In this document: one piece after another, positions 49,551-60,840 of the stretch
Position numbering within the stretch: the stretch's first letter is position 1
Layout: the number at the start of each line of letters is the position of its first letter
NCBI RefSeq assembly: GCF_030161115.1
Contig: NZ_BSPQ01000001.1
Span: forward strand, 434,001-498,000
From: Psychromonas marina
GTDB taxonomy: Bacteria; Pseudomonadota; Gammaproteobacteria; Enterobacterales; Psychromonadaceae
DNA: 64,000 bases
Reading direction: 5' to 3'
Program-made: the position numbers and the translations under genes
The notes under the pieces: model-generated
What the model was told of the DNA's origin: nothing
Seen by the model: the letters and a program-made list of their open reading frames with translations, nothing else
Database searches by the model: none

Positions 49551-49592
49551 AATGCCCTCATTTATAAACAAAAATATAATCTAATCTACCAC

Positions 49593-50858
49593 TCACTCCG
49601 CCAGATGTCTTGTTAACCATTGTGCAGAATAACTTAAAGAGTTTAAGTATGATTCAAAAATGGGAGCTTTATCAATAATACGCGCCTCTCCTTCACGACT
49701 GGCACGCGCAATTAGCTTAAGATCCAACTCATTACACATCACATCACTTTTATGACCGATACTCAACAACGGTGTTTCTATCTTTCTGCGATGCAAAAGC
49801 CCTTGCTTTACCAGTGAAAATGGAACGCAATATTGGAATAAGTTAGTAGCATCAGAATAATTGACTTGCATACGTGATGCAATGCAATCTAATAACACTG
49901 GTGGTAATTGTTTAAAGTTGTCTAATTTTTCGAAGATACTGCCCACCGCAGCACCAACAGCCACTACAGATTTTACCGTTGAAGGCTCTAAGAAAGCTAA
50001 ACGTGTAGCAATATTTCCGCCAAAACGCATCCCCATTAATGCGATACGATCATGGTCTACCCAAGGTACCTCTTTCAAGTAATGGATAATAGCTTGATGT
50101 AAATTAGAAGAATCTTGCTCTAGTCTAATCGCCGATGAGTGCCCAATACCAGGTAGGTCAACCGTTAACATTGCAATACCCGCAGGTGCTAACTGCTTTT
50201 CAAACAGCGGTAATAATTCACACTGTAACGTATCGATACCACCACTAACAATGACCACTGGGTGGATGTCATCCGTATGAGGAAGGTGGAGATAACAGTT
50301 GATCAGTTTGCCTTTAAAGGGAACTTTGATCTCTTTTAGCACTATATTTGAATCATACTTGCATGATTCTCTGTAGCTATTAAATGCTAATACCTGAGCT
50401 TGAATGCTTAATTCATCGCCCTTAAGATGTGGGTAGCTGGCAATACTATATAGCTGTGATGCATTGTAATAAGCATCTTTCGCTAAGGTAGTTAACCCTT
50501 GCTGCGCATATTCGTTTCCCTTTTTCTGATAACTCATGGCCGTTTGCGTCCACTCATAACTCCAGTTGCCTGAGCGAAACCCGATAACACTGTCTAGAAT
50601 GTCTTCATGGCTGCGCTTATTTTTAGAGGCACTAATACGCGCGAGCACTGCATAGCAATCGATCATATCAACACCTTGCCATGCCCAGAGCATAAACTTC
50701 AGTAGGCGGTACCAACCATCTTGGGATTCACCGTCCATAATAACATCATTCAGTTTATGGTTTTTTTTGCTATTCGAATTAGGGATAATCGTGGAAGTCT
50801 CTTGCTCTTTCACGTTTAATTTTTGCGCAAATAATTTTTCGGATAAGTTTTCAGACAT
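49593..50858 (-). CDS. frsA: Alpha/beta hydrolase FrsA
   Basis: FrsA (YafA) is an alpha/beta-hydrolase-fold protein known to bind unphosphorylated enzyme IIA-Glc and to shift the balance of fermentation and respiration; its enzymatic role is disputed. The product has about 421 residues (E. coli 414). It contains YPHLKGDELSIQAQ, the strand TVDLPGIGHSS and, in place of the usual GxSxG nucleophile, ALMGMRFGGN, as in family members. The start is uncertain: ATG 50858 aligns with the E. coli start, while ATG 50867 and GTG 50870 are in frame. It is divergent from nnrS, with only about 31 bases or fewer between start codons. Confidence 0.9.
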   Translation of the reverse strand: MSENLSEKLFAQKLNVKEQETSTIIPNSNSKKNHKLNDVIMDGESQDGWYRLLKFMLWAWQGVDMIDCYAVLARISASKNKRSHEDILDSVIGFRSGNWSYEWTQTAMSYQKKGNEYAQQGLTTLAKDAYYNASQLYSIASYPHLKGDELSIQAQVLAFNSYRESCKYDSNIVLKEIKVPFKGKLINCYLHLPHTDDIHPVVIVSGGIDTLQCELLPLFEKQLAPAGIAMLTVDLPGIGHSSAIRLEQDSSNLHQAIIHYLKEVPWVDHDRIALMGMRFGGNIATRLAFLEPSTVKSVVAVGAAVGSIFEKLDNFKQLPPVLLDCIASRMQVNYSDATNLFQYCVPFSLVKQGLLHRRKIETPLLSIGHKSDVMCNELDLKLIARASREGEARIIDKAPIFESYLNSLSYSAQWLTRHLAE

Positions 50859-50889
50859 AAGATTCATCACACTTTAAATAGGAACACAG

Positions 50890-52083
50890 ATGATACAGAT
50901 TACCGATAATGCACAAGAACAGCAATTACTGCCGTTATTTCGTTTAGGGTTTCGACCATTTTTTTTAGCCGGTGCCCTACTTGCTGTTATTAGCATGGTG
51001 CTATGGGGGATGTTATTGTCAGGAAAAATAGCTCTACCTTCACAATTACCGATGACGCAATGGCATGCCCATGAGATGTTATTTGGCTTTGCAGGGGCGA
51101 TTATCTTAGGATTTTTATTAACTGCAGTACAGAACTGGACCGGCTACCCGGGTTTAAAAGGTAAAAAATTAGCATTACTGTTTTCGCTGTGGTTAGTGGC
51201 TCGCTTTGCACTGTTTTTATTACCACCCGACCTATTCTGGCTAACCATGGTTTTAGAGTTAAGTTGGATGCCACTCGCTGCATTAGTATTAGCGCAAGCC
51301 GTTTTACACGCCAAACAGTGGCGCAATCTGTTTTTTGTACCACTGCTTTTAGTGATGACAGCCCTCAATGCGATATCTTTAATTGGCTTTAAAAACTATG
51401 ACTACATCATGTCGCAACACGCGATCTGGAGCATGCTATTTTTAGTATTCTTTATTATTGCCGTAATGGGTGGTCGTGTTATTCCATTTTTCACATCAAA
51501 AGGGACTGGCACAGAAAAAGTACAACCTATTCAATTTTTAGAATATTTAGCGCTAGTACCATTATTATTACTCGCTATTTTTACTTGGTTCCCAAGTTTA
51601 AACGTCATCTCAGGTGTCTTAGCATTACTAGCAGGCATCGCTAATTTGATACGCGTCATCCGCTGGAAACCTGTGCTAACACTACCAGTGCCACTGTTAT
51701 GGTCACTACATTTAAGTTACATGCTACTTTCTACTGGATTACTGTTTTATGCTTTAGCACTATTTGTACCTAGCTTTAATGCAACTACCATGATCCACTT
51801 AACTGCAATTGGTGGTTTTGGTGGCATCATCTTAGCGATGATAAGTCGTGTCTCTTTAGGCCATACCGGACGTCCTTTAGTGCCTTCTAAATGGATGAAT
51901 CTTGCTTTTATAGCGACGGCTCTTTCAGGCTTAATACGTATTATCTTTCCATTTTTAATGCCAGAGTTAATTTTGATGGCTTATTGGATAAGCATTCTTT
52001 TTTGGTGTTGTGCATTTGGTCTGTTTATTCTGTTTTATGCAAAAATGTTACTTTCAGCACGCTTAGATAAACGCCCAGGTTAG
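50890..52083 (+). CDS. nnrS: NnrS family membrane protein
   Basis: A 397-residue polytopic protein with about twelve hydrophobic helices. It opens LPLFRLGFRPFFLAGALLA, the characteristic FRPFF motif, and has conserved histidines in WHAHEMLFGF and MIHLTAIGGFGG. NnrS proteins bind haem and copper and are linked to nitric-oxide tolerance. In this window no nitric-oxide or denitrification gene accompanies it. Ribosome site GGAAC; divergent from frsA. An inverted repeat follows the stop and overlaps the end of the convergent antiporter gene. Confidence 0.9.
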   Translation: MIQITDNAQEQQLLPLFRLGFRPFFLAGALLAVISMVLWGMLLSGKIALPSQLPMTQWHAHEMLFGFAGAIILGFLLTAVQNWTGYPGLKGKKLALLFSLWLVARFALFLLPPDLFWLTMVLELSWMPLAALVLAQAVLHAKQWRNLFFVPLLLVMTALNAISLIGFKNYDYIMSQHAIWSMLFLVFFIIAVMGGRVIPFFTSKGTGTEKVQPIQFLEYLALVPLLLLAIFTWFPSLNVISGVLALLAGIANLIRVIRWKPVLTLPVPLLWSLHLSYMLLSTGLLFYALALFVPSFNATTMIHLTAIGGFGGIILAMISRVSLGHTGRPLVPSKWMNLAFIATALSGLIRIIFPFLMPELILMAYWISILFWCCAFGLFILFYAKMLLSARLDKRPG

Positions 52084-52091
52084 CTTGTAGC

Positions 52092-52127
52092 GGCAAAAGC
52101 TAGCGTCACATTACACTAGCTTTTGCC
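52092..52127. terminator. Inverted repeat shared by the ends of nnrS and the antiporter gene
   Basis: GGCAAAAGCTAG (52092-52103) pairs perfectly with CTAGCTTTTGCC (52116-52127). The right arm contains the last three codons and stop of the minus-strand gene. No T run, so termination is uncertain. Confidence 0.4.
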
Positions 52128-54068
52128 TTGCAATATAGATTCAGCTTTTAACAGGTCGTATTTATCCCCTTGCAATAGCACCACATCTCCAGCATGGAAG
52201 CTGGTTTTATCGGTAATAGAGATCTCTTCTCCCCCTTTACGGTGTAACGATTTAATCGTGACACCGTTTAAATGAAACGTTAAAACAGCGCTATCAATAA
52301 AACCGGAAGAACTAGATAAAATAACCGCATGCAATTTTTCAACCGTCCAAGCATTTTTAGTTGATTGACTCGATTCATGACCATAATAAAAACCATGCAG
52401 ATGTTGGTATTTGGTTTTACGTTCACAATCTAAACGCTTTAATATTTTCCTACGTGGAACACCTGAGAGATAAAGTACATGAGCGACTAGCATTAAACTG
52501 CCCTCTAATACTTCTGGAATCACCTCAGTTGCCCCCGCTTCGTGTAACTCATCAATGCCTTTATCATTTTTTGTCCGCACTAACACTTTCACATCTGCAT
52601 TAAGTTCTCGGATTTGAGTCAGCAGAGCTAATGAACGCTGTAAATCATTAAAGGTAATTATGAGTAGTTTTGCTTTTTCAATACCTGCAACGAGCAATAT
52701 TTCACGCCGACTAGCATCACCAAACTCAATCTTCTCGCCCCCTTCCCTTGCCTCTTTGACACGCATAGGGTCTCTATCTAACGCGATAAATGGCAGTGAT
52801 TCGGTACGTAAAAAGCGTGAAACAATCTGCCCTACACGACCATAACCACAGATAATGATATGGTCTGAAAATTGACCGGGTAAAGGTTTTTGAAGACGAA
52901 AAACTTTTTCATAATGGTGTAATGCTTCACGGGTGATTGTTTGACTGTACTTCACTAGTAATGGCGTAAGGGACATGCTAATTACCCCGGTTGCAATTAA
53001 CAGTGATGATAACTCCTCATCTAATAATTGATACTTACTCGCGAGTGCCACTAAAATAAACCCAAACTCGCCCATTTGAGCGAGTGCGATACCTACCCCT
53101 AGTGATGTCGTTAATTTCTCTTTCATCAGCAACGCAGCTAAGGTAATAGTAATCAGTTTAGCGAGCATCATGCCAACCACCATCAACAACAATAGCGCTA
53201 AGTTATCGCGTAGAATATCAAAACTCAGCAAGGTACCAATGGAGATAAAAAATATCGCCATCAGAATATCCTTAAAAGGACGAATATCGGCAGAGAGTTG
53301 ATGGCGATAGTGACTTTCAGCAAGCATCATGCCGGCAAGAAAAGCCCCTAGTGCCATCGATAAACCGAGGAATTGCGTAAACCAAGCGGCAAAAAGAGTG
53401 ACAAAGAGATTGGATAATATAAACACTTCATCGAAACGTATGCGCCCCATCTCATCAAAGAAACGCGGTAATATCCAGCGACCAATTGCCAGTAATACAG
53501 CAACGGCAAGTGCACCTTTTACAAAGGCCATACTAAGAAGGGGTACTAACCCACTGTCCATGTTTGGCATCGCAATGATGGGGATAATAATTAAAAAAGG
53601 CACAACCGCTAGATCTTGAAAGAGTAAAATAGCAATTGCTAGCTTGCCCGTTTGGGAGTGAAGTTGCTGCTGATCAGAGAGTACTTTTACAATAATCGCC
53701 GTTGATGACATCGTCAGAATACCGGCAACGGTAAAAGATTGCTGCCAACTCATTACAAAAAATTGACAGATAAAATAAAACATAATGAAGGAGACGATCA
53801 CCTGCAATGCGCCTAAACCAAAAACTGAACGGCGCATTGCGATCAATTTAGTGAGTGAAAACTCAAGCCCTAACGAGAACATTAAAAAGACAATACCAAA
53901 TTCTGCAATCAGTTCCAGTTCATGGTAGGAGTTTAATATATTGAGCAGCGACGGACCGAGCACAAACCCAGTAAATAGATACGCCACAATATTTGATAGA
54001 CGGATGCGCCTAAAAAAAATAACACTAATAATGGCAAATAAAAGTAATAATAAAAGATCAGTTAACAC
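52116..54068 (-). CDS. CPA2 monovalent cation/proton antiporter (KefB/YbaL type)
   Basis: A 650-residue inner-membrane protein: about twelve membrane helices (1-380) of the Na+/H+ exchanger type, starting MLTDLLLLLLFAIISVIFF with VAYLFTGFVLGP, then a cytoplasmic RCK/TrkA-N domain with the nucleotide-binding GYGRVG at about 408-413, and a TrkA-C domain at the C-terminus. The TrkA-C domain makes it longer than E. coli KefB (601) or YbaL (558). It would export K+ or Na+ in exchange for protons; no KefG-like ancillary gene is next to it. Faces nnrS at its 3' end. Confidence 0.88.
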   Translation of the reverse strand: MLTDLLLLLLFAIISVIFFRRIRLSNIVAYLFTGFVLGPSLLNILNSYHELELIAEFGIVFLMFSLGLEFSLTKLIAMRRSVFGLGALQVIVSFIMFYFICQFFVMSWQQSFTVAGILTMSSTAIIVKVLSDQQQLHSQTGKLAIAILLFQDLAVVPFLIIIPIIAMPNMDSGLVPLLSMAFVKGALAVAVLLAIGRWILPRFFDEMGRIRFDEVFILSNLFVTLFAAWFTQFLGLSMALGAFLAGMMLAESHYRHQLSADIRPFKDILMAIFFISIGTLLSFDILRDNLALLLLMVVGMMLAKLITITLAALLMKEKLTTSLGVGIALAQMGEFGFILVALASKYQLLDEELSSLLIATGVISMSLTPLLVKYSQTITREALHHYEKVFRLQKPLPGQFSDHIIICGYGRVGQIVSRFLRTESLPFIALDRDPMRVKEAREGGEKIEFGDASRREILLVAGIEKAKLLIITFNDLQRSLALLTQIRELNADVKVLVRTKNDKGIDELHEAGATEVIPEVLEGSLMLVAHVLYLSGVPRRKILKRLDCERKTKYQHLHGFYYGHESSQSTKNAWTVEKLHAVILSSSSGFIDSAVLTFHLNGVTIKSLHRKGGEEISITDKTSFHAGDVVLLQGDKYDLLKAESILQGKS

Positions 54069-54301
54069 CTTTGTATAACCTCCCTAACCCTATTTATCTC
54101 CGCTCTAAATGTGAATAATAGGTTCGATAACCAGCCCAATAACTTAAAAAATGGTTGATTAAACTTATGCTAAGCATAGTAAAGACAAAGGAAAATATCG
54201 TCATTTATAAATCAATGCTGTTTGTATGTTGGCACGAAAAGTGCATTTATCTAATGAATATTTTCTATTGATGATCATCGTAAAAAGAAAAGGGAACCAT
54301 T

Positions 54302-55216
54302 ATGAAAGCAAAAAAAGATGCAACATTAGCTACCTATCCTATTAATAATAAGGTGGTTACTTTTGCTTCAAATGGTTTAACGTTAAGCAGTGATACACGC
54401 GCGACATGTTTAGCACTGCTGCAGGAGAACTTGGATCTTAAGCAGCTATTAACAAATTTTGCCTCTATAGTGGCAAGAATTATCCGCCCTTTTAATATAC
54501 GCTTTCAATCTGCACATGGGTTATTTAGCTTAAATAATCAAGAAAAGTACCTTTGCAGTAATACCTATAATTTACCACTGTCATCAACATCACCTCGTAT
54601 TGGCTCTATCACTTACCAAAGTAATAAACCATTAATGATGAGTGAAGGGCAGTTATTCGTTGAGTTACACGAACTACTGGTTCCCTGTTTACGCCACGCA
54701 CTAAAATTTGCTGAATTAAATGCATTAGTATTTAAAGATCATCTGACTAATGTGGGTAACCGTGCTTATTATGATGAAAGCTTACAGCGTGCTATTGAGC
54801 AAAGTTGCCGCAGCCAGCAATCTCTCTCCTTAATGCTGTTTGATATCGATGACTTTAAACCTATTAATGATAATTGGGGACATCTTAAGGGAGATCAAGT
54901 ATTGCAACATTTTGCCGCTATTCTCACTAAGATCATCCGTGTTTCAGATATGGTGTTTCGTTTAGGTGGCGATGAATTTGTATTGATTTTACAGCCAGGC
55001 GATCAACATTCAGTTGATAAAGTAACAGAACGATTATTATTAGAAGTGGGTAAAACCCCTTTTTTAACAGAACTAGGCTTTTCTACTAGTATCGGGTTTG
55101 CACATTGGGTGCTTGGTCAAGATGCAAATCAGCTGTTTGCAACAGCAGATAAAAAACTATATACACAAAAAGCACACAATATGGTCTTAAAGAAGCGTAA
55201 TCCGCAGCCCAGCTGA
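54302..55216 (+). CDS. GGDEF diguanylate cyclase
   Basis: A 304-residue cytoplasmic protein that should make cyclic-di-GMP. The catalytic GGDEF is intact at 222-226, and the allosteric I-site RxxD (RVSD, 213-216) lies exactly five residues before it, so product inhibition is expected. The N-terminal 135 residues form a GAF-like or unknown sensory region without membrane segments. AAGGGAACC lies upstream of the ATG. Its 3' end overlaps the end of tilS by 30 bases on the opposite strand. Confidence 0.9.
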   Translation: MKAKKDATLATYPINNKVVTFASNGLTLSSDTRATCLALLQENLDLKQLLTNFASIVARIIRPFNIRFQSAHGLFSLNNQEKYLCSNTYNLPLSSTSPRIGSITYQSNKPLMMSEGQLFVELHELLVPCLRHALKFAELNALVFKDHLTNVGNRAYYDESLQRAIEQSCRSQQSLSLMLFDIDDFKPINDNWGHLKGDQVLQHFAAILTKIIRVSDMVFRLGGDEFVLILQPGDQHSVDKVTERLLLEVGKTPFLTELGFSTSIGFAHWVLGQDANQLFATADKKLYTQKAHNMVLKKRNPQPS

Positions 55217-56488
55217 AGCCGTATTGGCACAGCTAAAAAGAGCAACAGCTTCCACTAACTCACCATCAATAAAAATAAGTGGCACGCTATTGCGCAACCA
55301 CGGGGCGACATGAAACTCATGTAGGAGCTTTTTCAGGCTACGACCTTTATTTCTGCCGATTGGTTTACAGCTAAAATCACTTGCAAGATGCTCTCTAAAG
55401 CAGATCTCTACTAAGTGTTGTTGCTTTAAAAAATCATCGCTAGCATCAAATTTCAACATCATTTTTCCATTGCCTAAACTGACCTGCTGCTCCCCTTGCC
55501 ACACTATTCGCGGTGCTTGATTGAGTAGTTTACTTTCATCAACCAAATAGATCGCCTGACGATAACGACAAACGGCAATTCCCTGCAATCGAACTTTAGG
55601 CGTAGCATCACTTTGTGCTAATACCAAATCTTGCCAGATCGTCGCAAGTTGTTTTGTCGATGGATATTGATAACCAGCCAGCTTAAACCAGTCGCGTAAT
55701 ACATTATTTCTACGTGTTACTGAAAGTGCTGTTAATGGCTCAATATCTAAAGCAAGTGCTGTTGATTGGCATAAAATAAAATCAGACTCCGTTATTTCAT
55801 CAATCAACAACTGCTGAGATTGGCAGTGCTTAGCGCTGCGTGAAACGGTTTTGGTGATGGCAGGCCAACGCTGTTTCAACAGAGGCGCAATACTATGACG
55901 GATAAAATTACGATCAAATTGCTGATCCGTATTACTTTCATCTTCAATCCAGTTTAGTTGAAACTGAGCAGCATAGTGCTCTAACTGTTCTCGCGAGAAG
56001 TTAAGCAAAGGACGAATTAGATGGCCTTCTGCTAACGCTTGCTGAGCTACGATTCCCTGTAAACCCGTTAACCCTGCACCACGTTTTAATGCCAATAACA
56101 CCGTTTCTAGTTGATCATCTTGATGATGTCCAGTAACTAAGTAGCTATTATTATTAAAGCCTTTTTTTAGCACCTCATAACGTTTTTCACGCGCTAATGC
56201 TTCAAGACTGGTGCGACTTTTCTTATCGAGCGTCACGTGACTCACGGTAAGAGGAATGTTAATAGCCGTGCAGAATTGAGTACAAAACTGTACCCAATGA
56301 TCAGCATTATCACTTAAGCCATGATGAACATGATGCGCTATCACCTCACAATTTTTTATACGCGAGAAAAGATGTAACAATACAACAGAATCAAGACCGC
56401 CACTCAATGCGACTTTAAAGGAAGCATTAAGTGACGCTAACTCAGAAAGTTCGCTTTGAAAAGTAGTAAATAGATCTTGATGTTTCAT
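55187..56488 (-). CDS. tilS: tRNA(Ile)-lysidine synthase
   Basis: TilS modifies C34 of tRNA-Ile(CAU) to lysidine, an essential function. The 433-residue protein has the ATP-pyrophosphatase P-loop SGGLDS (29-34), HHVHHGLSDNADHW, GHHQDDQLETVLL and the C-terminal TilS domains ending near IFIDGELVEAVALF. It follows dnaE on the same strand after 85 bases. In E. coli and Vibrio, as I recall, accA lies between these genes. Its last 30 bases overlap the end of the GGDEF gene. Confidence 0.95.
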   Translation of the reverse strand: MKHQDLFTTFQSELSELASLNASFKVALSGGLDSVVLLHLFSRIKNCEVIAHHVHHGLSDNADHWVQFCTQFCTAINIPLTVSHVTLDKKSRTSLEALAREKRYEVLKKGFNNNSYLVTGHHQDDQLETVLLALKRGAGLTGLQGIVAQQALAEGHLIRPLLNFSREQLEHYAAQFQLNWIEDESNTDQQFDRNFIRHSIAPLLKQRWPAITKTVSRSAKHCQSQQLLIDEITESDFILCQSTALALDIEPLTALSVTRRNNVLRDWFKLAGYQYPSTKQLATIWQDLVLAQSDATPKVRLQGIAVCRYRQAIYLVDESKLLNQAPRIVWQGEQQVSLGNGKMMLKFDASDDFLKQQHLVEICFREHLASDFSCKPIGRNKGRSLKKLLHEFHVAPWLRNSVPLIFIDGELVEAVALFSCANTASAGLRITLL

Positions 56489-56573
56489 CTGCTGTAAATT
56501 GTTCCTAGGTGGAGTTGTGGTTAAGAATTTTCCTGAAAGCTGACAGCTAAAAACTGACAGCTAACAACTATTA

Positions 56574-59500
56574 TTACCCGTTTACATGATCAAAATGCAG
56601 GCTAACATTCTCTTCACCCACTAGCTTGGACAATGCAAAGAGCAGATCATCGGTCGGCGTGACTGCCCACGATAGCCCTAACGTTAACTCAGCCTGTGCA
56701 GTGGCATTGGTATATTCAATAAAAACGGGACATACCCCACCCATCGCAGGCTCAAGTGCCGCTTGTAATTGTGTTTGAAAGTTAGGACCGACATTGTTAG
56801 CGTGTACTTTTAAACGTAATTTTGATGCAAAACGTTCGCGCGCTTGATCGATACTCATCACTTCACGGGCATTCATTTTTAAACCGCCATTGAAGAAATC
56901 TTCGCTTACTTGCCCCTGTAGAATAATGACATTATCGGCTACTAATAAGTTTTCATATTGATCTAATAGATCAGCAAAAACAGTGATCTCTAAGCGCGCA
57001 CTTTTATCATCAAGGGTAATAATCCCCATACGCTTGCCTGCCTTGGTCACCATCACACGCATCGCTAAGATTAAGCCAGCAATACGGCTATTTTGGCCAC
57101 GACGATTCGGCGTAAGATCACCAATTTTAGTACAGTGGAAAGCACGAATATGTGTTTCATACTGATCAATTGGGTGCCCAGTTAAATATAAACCAAGGGT
57201 CTCTTTCTCACCTGCTAGCCACTGTTTTTCTGGCCATTTCTCAACCGTAGAGAATATATTTTCAATCTCATCACTATCCGTTGTCAGTACGCCAAACAGA
57301 TCCGTTTGACCAAACGACTCCGCTTTTTTATGCTGAATAGCCGCTTCTAACGCACTCGGTAGATTCGCCATTAACGCCGCACGGTGCGGCCCTAAATTAT
57401 CTAATGCACCAGCAAGAATCAGTTTCTCTAAAATTCGTTTACCACAGCGTTTAAGGTCGATACGAGTACAAAAATCAAAGAGATCTTTAAATTTACCACC
57501 TTCAGCACGTGCTTCAATAATAGCGTCGACGGGCCCTTCACCAACCCCTTTAATTGCACCAATACCGTAAATAATGCGCTGATTTTTATCAACATTAAAC
57601 TTAAATAGACCTTCGTTCACATCCGGTGGACAGAGGTTTAAGCCCATACGCTGACACTCTGCCACCAGGATAACTACTTTATCGGTATTATCCATATCCG
57701 CAGACATTACTGCGGCCATGAAATACGATGGATAAAAGGTTTTCATCCATAATGTTTGGTAAGAAACCAGTGCGTAAGCCGCTGAATGAGATTTATTAAA
57801 ACCATAGCCCGCGAATTTTTCTACCAAATCGAAAATCTTAATCGCTAGCTCGCCATCGATGCCATTTGCAACCGCTCCTTCTTCAAAGGTCGCACGCTGT
57901 TTTTCCATCTCTTCTGGTTTCTTTTTACCCATTGCACGACGAAGCATATCGGCGCCACCAAGGGTATAACCAGAAAGTACCTGCGCAATCTGCATTACCT
58001 GTTCTTGGTATAAAATAATGCCATAGGTCGGTTCTAAGATACCTTTCAGTGATTCATGCTGCCATTTCTCATCCGGATAAGAAACTGCCTCACGTCCATG
58101 CTTACGCTCGATAAAGTTATCTACCATACCCGAACCTAACGGACCCGGTCTAAACAGTGCTACCAGTGCGATCATATCTTCAAAAGAATCTGGTTGAAGA
58201 CGACGAATAAGATCCTTCATACCACGCGACTCTAACTGGAACACCGAGGTTGTTTCATAGCGCTTTAGTAACTCAAAACAAAGTGGCTCGGTCAGACTGA
58301 TACGTTCGATATCGATCAGGTCTTTGCCATCTTCTTTGTTGTGCTCGTTGGCCATATCTATCGCCCATTGCACGATAGTCAGGGTACGTAATCCTAAGAA
58401 GTCGAATTTTACTAGACCCGCTGTTTCAACGTCATTTTTATCGTATTGTGTAACCGGGTTGTTACCCTCATCATCACAGTACAGTGGCGAAAAATCGGTA
58501 ATCGTAGTGGGTGAGATAACAACACCACCCGCATGTTTACCTGCGTTACGAATCGTACCTTCAAGAGTACGACACATATCGATTAAATCGCGCACCTCTT
58601 CACTACCATCATAGCGCTCTTGTAAGCGAGGCTCTTCTTCAAACGCCTTGGTCAGGGTCATACCCGGTGTTGGCGGTATTAATTTAGAGATACCATCAAC
58701 AAAACCATAAGGGTGCCCTAATACACGGCCAACATCACGTATTACCGCTTTTGCCGCCATCGTACCAAAGGTGATGATCTGTGATACCGCATCACGCCCG
58801 TAAAGCTCAGCAACGTGATCGATTACTTCATCACGTCTATCCATACAGAAATCGATATCGAAATCGGGCATCGAGACACGTTCAGGGTTTAAGAATCGCT
58901 CAAACAGTAACTCGAGTTCTAATGGATCAAGATCGGTGATCTTCAATGCATAGGCCACGAGTGAGCCGGCACCACTACCACGACCAGGCCCTACAGGTAT
59001 TTTGTTATCTTTACTCCATTGGATAAATTCCATTACGATCAGGAAGTAACCTGGAAATCCCATGGTATTAATAACGTCTAGCTCTACCTGTAAACGCTCA
59101 TCGTAAGGTTTGCGAATAGCTGCAAACTCAGGACTGTTTTTATCAAATAGAAATTCTAAGCGTGCCTCTAACCCTTCTCGTGATACATCACAAAAGAATT
59201 CATCAATGGATTTATCGCCCGTTGGAAAATCAGGTAGGAAGTATTCACCTAAACGTAGGGTGACATTACAGCGTTTAGCAATTTCAACACTGTTTTGTAG
59301 TGCTTCTGGAATGTCTGAAAATAGTTCACACATCTCCTCTTCACTACGTAGATATTGTTCAGGGCTGTATTCTTTAGGGCGACGATCATCACCGAGTGTA
59401 TAACCTTGATTGATACAAACACGAATATCATGTGCATCAAACAGGTGTTCATCAACAAACACCACTTGGTTGGTCGCCACTACCGGTAATTTATGCTGCT

Positions 59501-60086
59501 CAGACCAATCAAGTGCAAGATGTAGATAAGTTTCTTCATCAACACGGTTAGTACGGATAAGCTCTAAGTAGTAACGATCTGGGAAATGGGTTTGGTAAAA
59601 TTGCGTTATCTGCTCTGCAATATCAAAATGACCTTTCAGGAGCATCTTGCCAAGATCGCCCTCTTTAGCGCCCGATAGCAGTAATATCCCTTCGCTATGT
59701 TCGATTAACCAGTCTTGGTCGATAACAGCACGACCAGCGACATGACCGCGTAGGTAAGCCTTGGAGATAAGCTCAGTAACATTTTTATAACCGACGTTAT
59801 CCATTGCGAGTGTCGTAATACGAAACTGCTCACCACCAAAAATTTCGCTTTGTACCCAAAGATCTGCACCGACTAATGGTTTTATACCCGCACCATGTGC
59901 TGCACCATAAAACTTCACCAAACCACAAAAATTAGTTTGATCGGTGATCGCTAACGCAGGCATATTCATGGCTGCTGTTTTCGCAATCAATGGTTTTACT
60001 TTAGTCAGTCCATCCACCATTGAAAAATCACTGTGGACACGCAGGTGGATAAATTTAGGATCGGACTTAACAGCTAACTCGGACAT
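56574..60086 (-). CDS. dnaE: DNA polymerase III alpha subunit
   Basis: The replicative polymerase catalytic subunit, about 1170 residues (E. coli 1160). It has an N-terminal PHP domain ([16 protein letters not shown]), the palm with catalytic Asp408 and Asp410 in PDFDIDFC, the [11 protein letters not shown] and [10 protein letters not shown] segments, tandem HhH near [13 protein letters not shown], and the OB-fold ([18 protein letters not shown] in part). I start at the ATG giving [16 protein letters not shown], which aligns with E. coli; an extra nine residues upstream are unsupported. Between rnhB and tilS. Confidence 0.96.
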   Translation of the reverse strand: MSELAVKSDPKFIHLRVHSDFSMVDGLTKVKPLIAKTAAMNMPALAITDQTNFCGLVKFYGAAHGAGIKPLVGADLWVQSEIFGGEQFRITTLAMDNVGYKNVTELISKAYLRGHVAGRAVIDQDWLIEHSEGILLLSGAKEGDLGKMLLKGHFDIAEQITQFYQTHFPDRYYLELIRTNRVDEETYLHLALDWSEQHKLPVVATNQVVFVDEHLFDAHDIRVCINQGYTLGDDRRPKEYSPEQYLRSEEEMCELFSDIPEALQNSVEIAKRCNVTLRLGEYFLPDFPTGDKSIDEFFCDVSREGLEARLEFLFDKNSPEFAAIRKPYDERLQVELDVINTMGFPGYFLIVMEFIQWSKDNKIPVGPGRGSGAGSLVAYALKITDLDPLELELLFERFLNPERVSMPDFDIDFCMDRRDEVIDHVAELYGRDAVSQIITFGTMAAKAVIRDVGRVLGHPYGFVDGISKLIPPTPGMTLTKAFEEEPRLQERYDGSEEVRDLIDMCRTLEGTIRNAGKHAGGVVISPTTITDFSPLYCDDEGNNPVTQYDKNDVETAGLVKFDFLGLRTLTIVQWAIDMANEHNKEDGKDLIDIERISLTEPLCFELLKRYETTSVFQLESRGMKDLIRRLQPDSFEDMIALVALFRPGPLGSGMVDNFIERKHGREAVSYPDEKWQHESLKGILEPTYGIILYQEQVMQIAQVLSGYTLGGADMLRRAMGKKKPEEMEKQRATFEEGAVANGIDGELAIKIFDLVEKFAGYGFNKSHSAAYALVSYQTLWMKTFYPSYFMAAVMSADMDNTDKVVILVAECQRMGLNLCPPDVNEGLFKFNVDKNQRIIYGIGAIKGVGEGPVDAIIEARAEGGKFKDLFDFCTRIDLKRCGKRILEKLILAGALDNLGPHRAALMANLPSALEAAIQHKKAESFGQTDLFGVLTTDSDEIENIFSTVEKWPEKQWLAGEKETLGLYLTGHPIDQYETHIRAFHCTKIGDLTPNRRGQNSRIAGLILAMRVMVTKAGKRMGIITLDDKSARLEITVFADLLDQYENLLVADNVIILQGQVSEDFFNGGLKMNAREVMSIDQARERFASKLRLKVHANNVGPNFQTQLQAALEPAMGGVCPVFIEYTNATAQAELTLGLSWAVTPTDDLLFALSKLVGEENVSLHFDHVNG

Positions 60087-60213
60087 ACAATTTCCATAGG
60101 ATAAAATAAACATGCCATAAGGCTAAAAACAAAAAGATGCTAAAAGGCTTGAAGGCCATAAACAAAAATACACCAGAAAGCATCAAGCATTCCAGCCTTA
60201 AAACGTTCTAGCT

Positions 60214-60840
60214 TTATAAAAGGCCTAACACTTTTTTTACAGGTTTAAAGCTTTTACGATATTCATCAATCGCACCATGTTTTTCTAAGGCTTCAAAATG
60301 TGCTTTTGTTGGATAACCCTTATGTTTTGCAAACCCATATTCAGGATAACGTTTATCTAACGCTTCCATCTCGCGGTCACGGGTTACTTTAGCGATAATA
60401 GAAGCAGCACTGATTTCAGCAACACGTGCATCGCCTTTTACGATCGCTTCGCTCGGCATAGAAAGCGCAGGGCAACGATTACCATCAATAAACACAAACT
60501 CAGGCTGGATAGCTAAGCCTTGCACTGCGCGTTGCATAGCAAGCATCGTGGCATGCAGGATATTAATATCATCAATCTCAGTAGGTGAAGCACGCCCAAC
60601 CGAGATACATAGTGCTTTCGCTTGAATCTCATCAAACATTAGCGCAAGTTTTTTCTCACTTAGCTTCTTAGAATCAGCAAGACCTGCAATCGGGTTGTTT
60701 TTATCTAAGATAACAGCGGCTGTCACGACATCACCCACTAAAGGACCACGACCGACTTCATCAACACCAGCAATCAGTTCTAGATCAGGGTAAATGACCT
60801 CTTCAAATTGCACGACCGCTTTACTCTTTTTTTCAACCAT
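60214..60840 (-). CDS. rnhB: Ribonuclease HII
   Basis: RNase HII cuts the RNA of RNA-DNA hybrids and removes single ribonucleotides from DNA. The 208-residue protein has the catalytic Asp27 and Glu28 in [25 protein letters not shown] and the [12 protein letters not shown] segment. It overlaps the end of lpxB by 8 bases and precedes dnaE, the order known in E. coli. Confidence 0.96.
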   Translation of the reverse strand: MVEKKSKAVVQFEEVIYPDLELIAGVDEVGRGPLVGDVVTAAVILDKNNPIAGLADSKKLSEKKLALMFDEIQAKALCISVGRASPTEIDDINILHATMLAMQRAVQGLAIQPEFVFIDGNRCPALSMPSEAIVKGDARVAEISAASIIAKVTRDREMEALDKRYPEYGFAKHKGYPTKAHFEALEKHGAIDEYRKSFKPVKKVLGLL

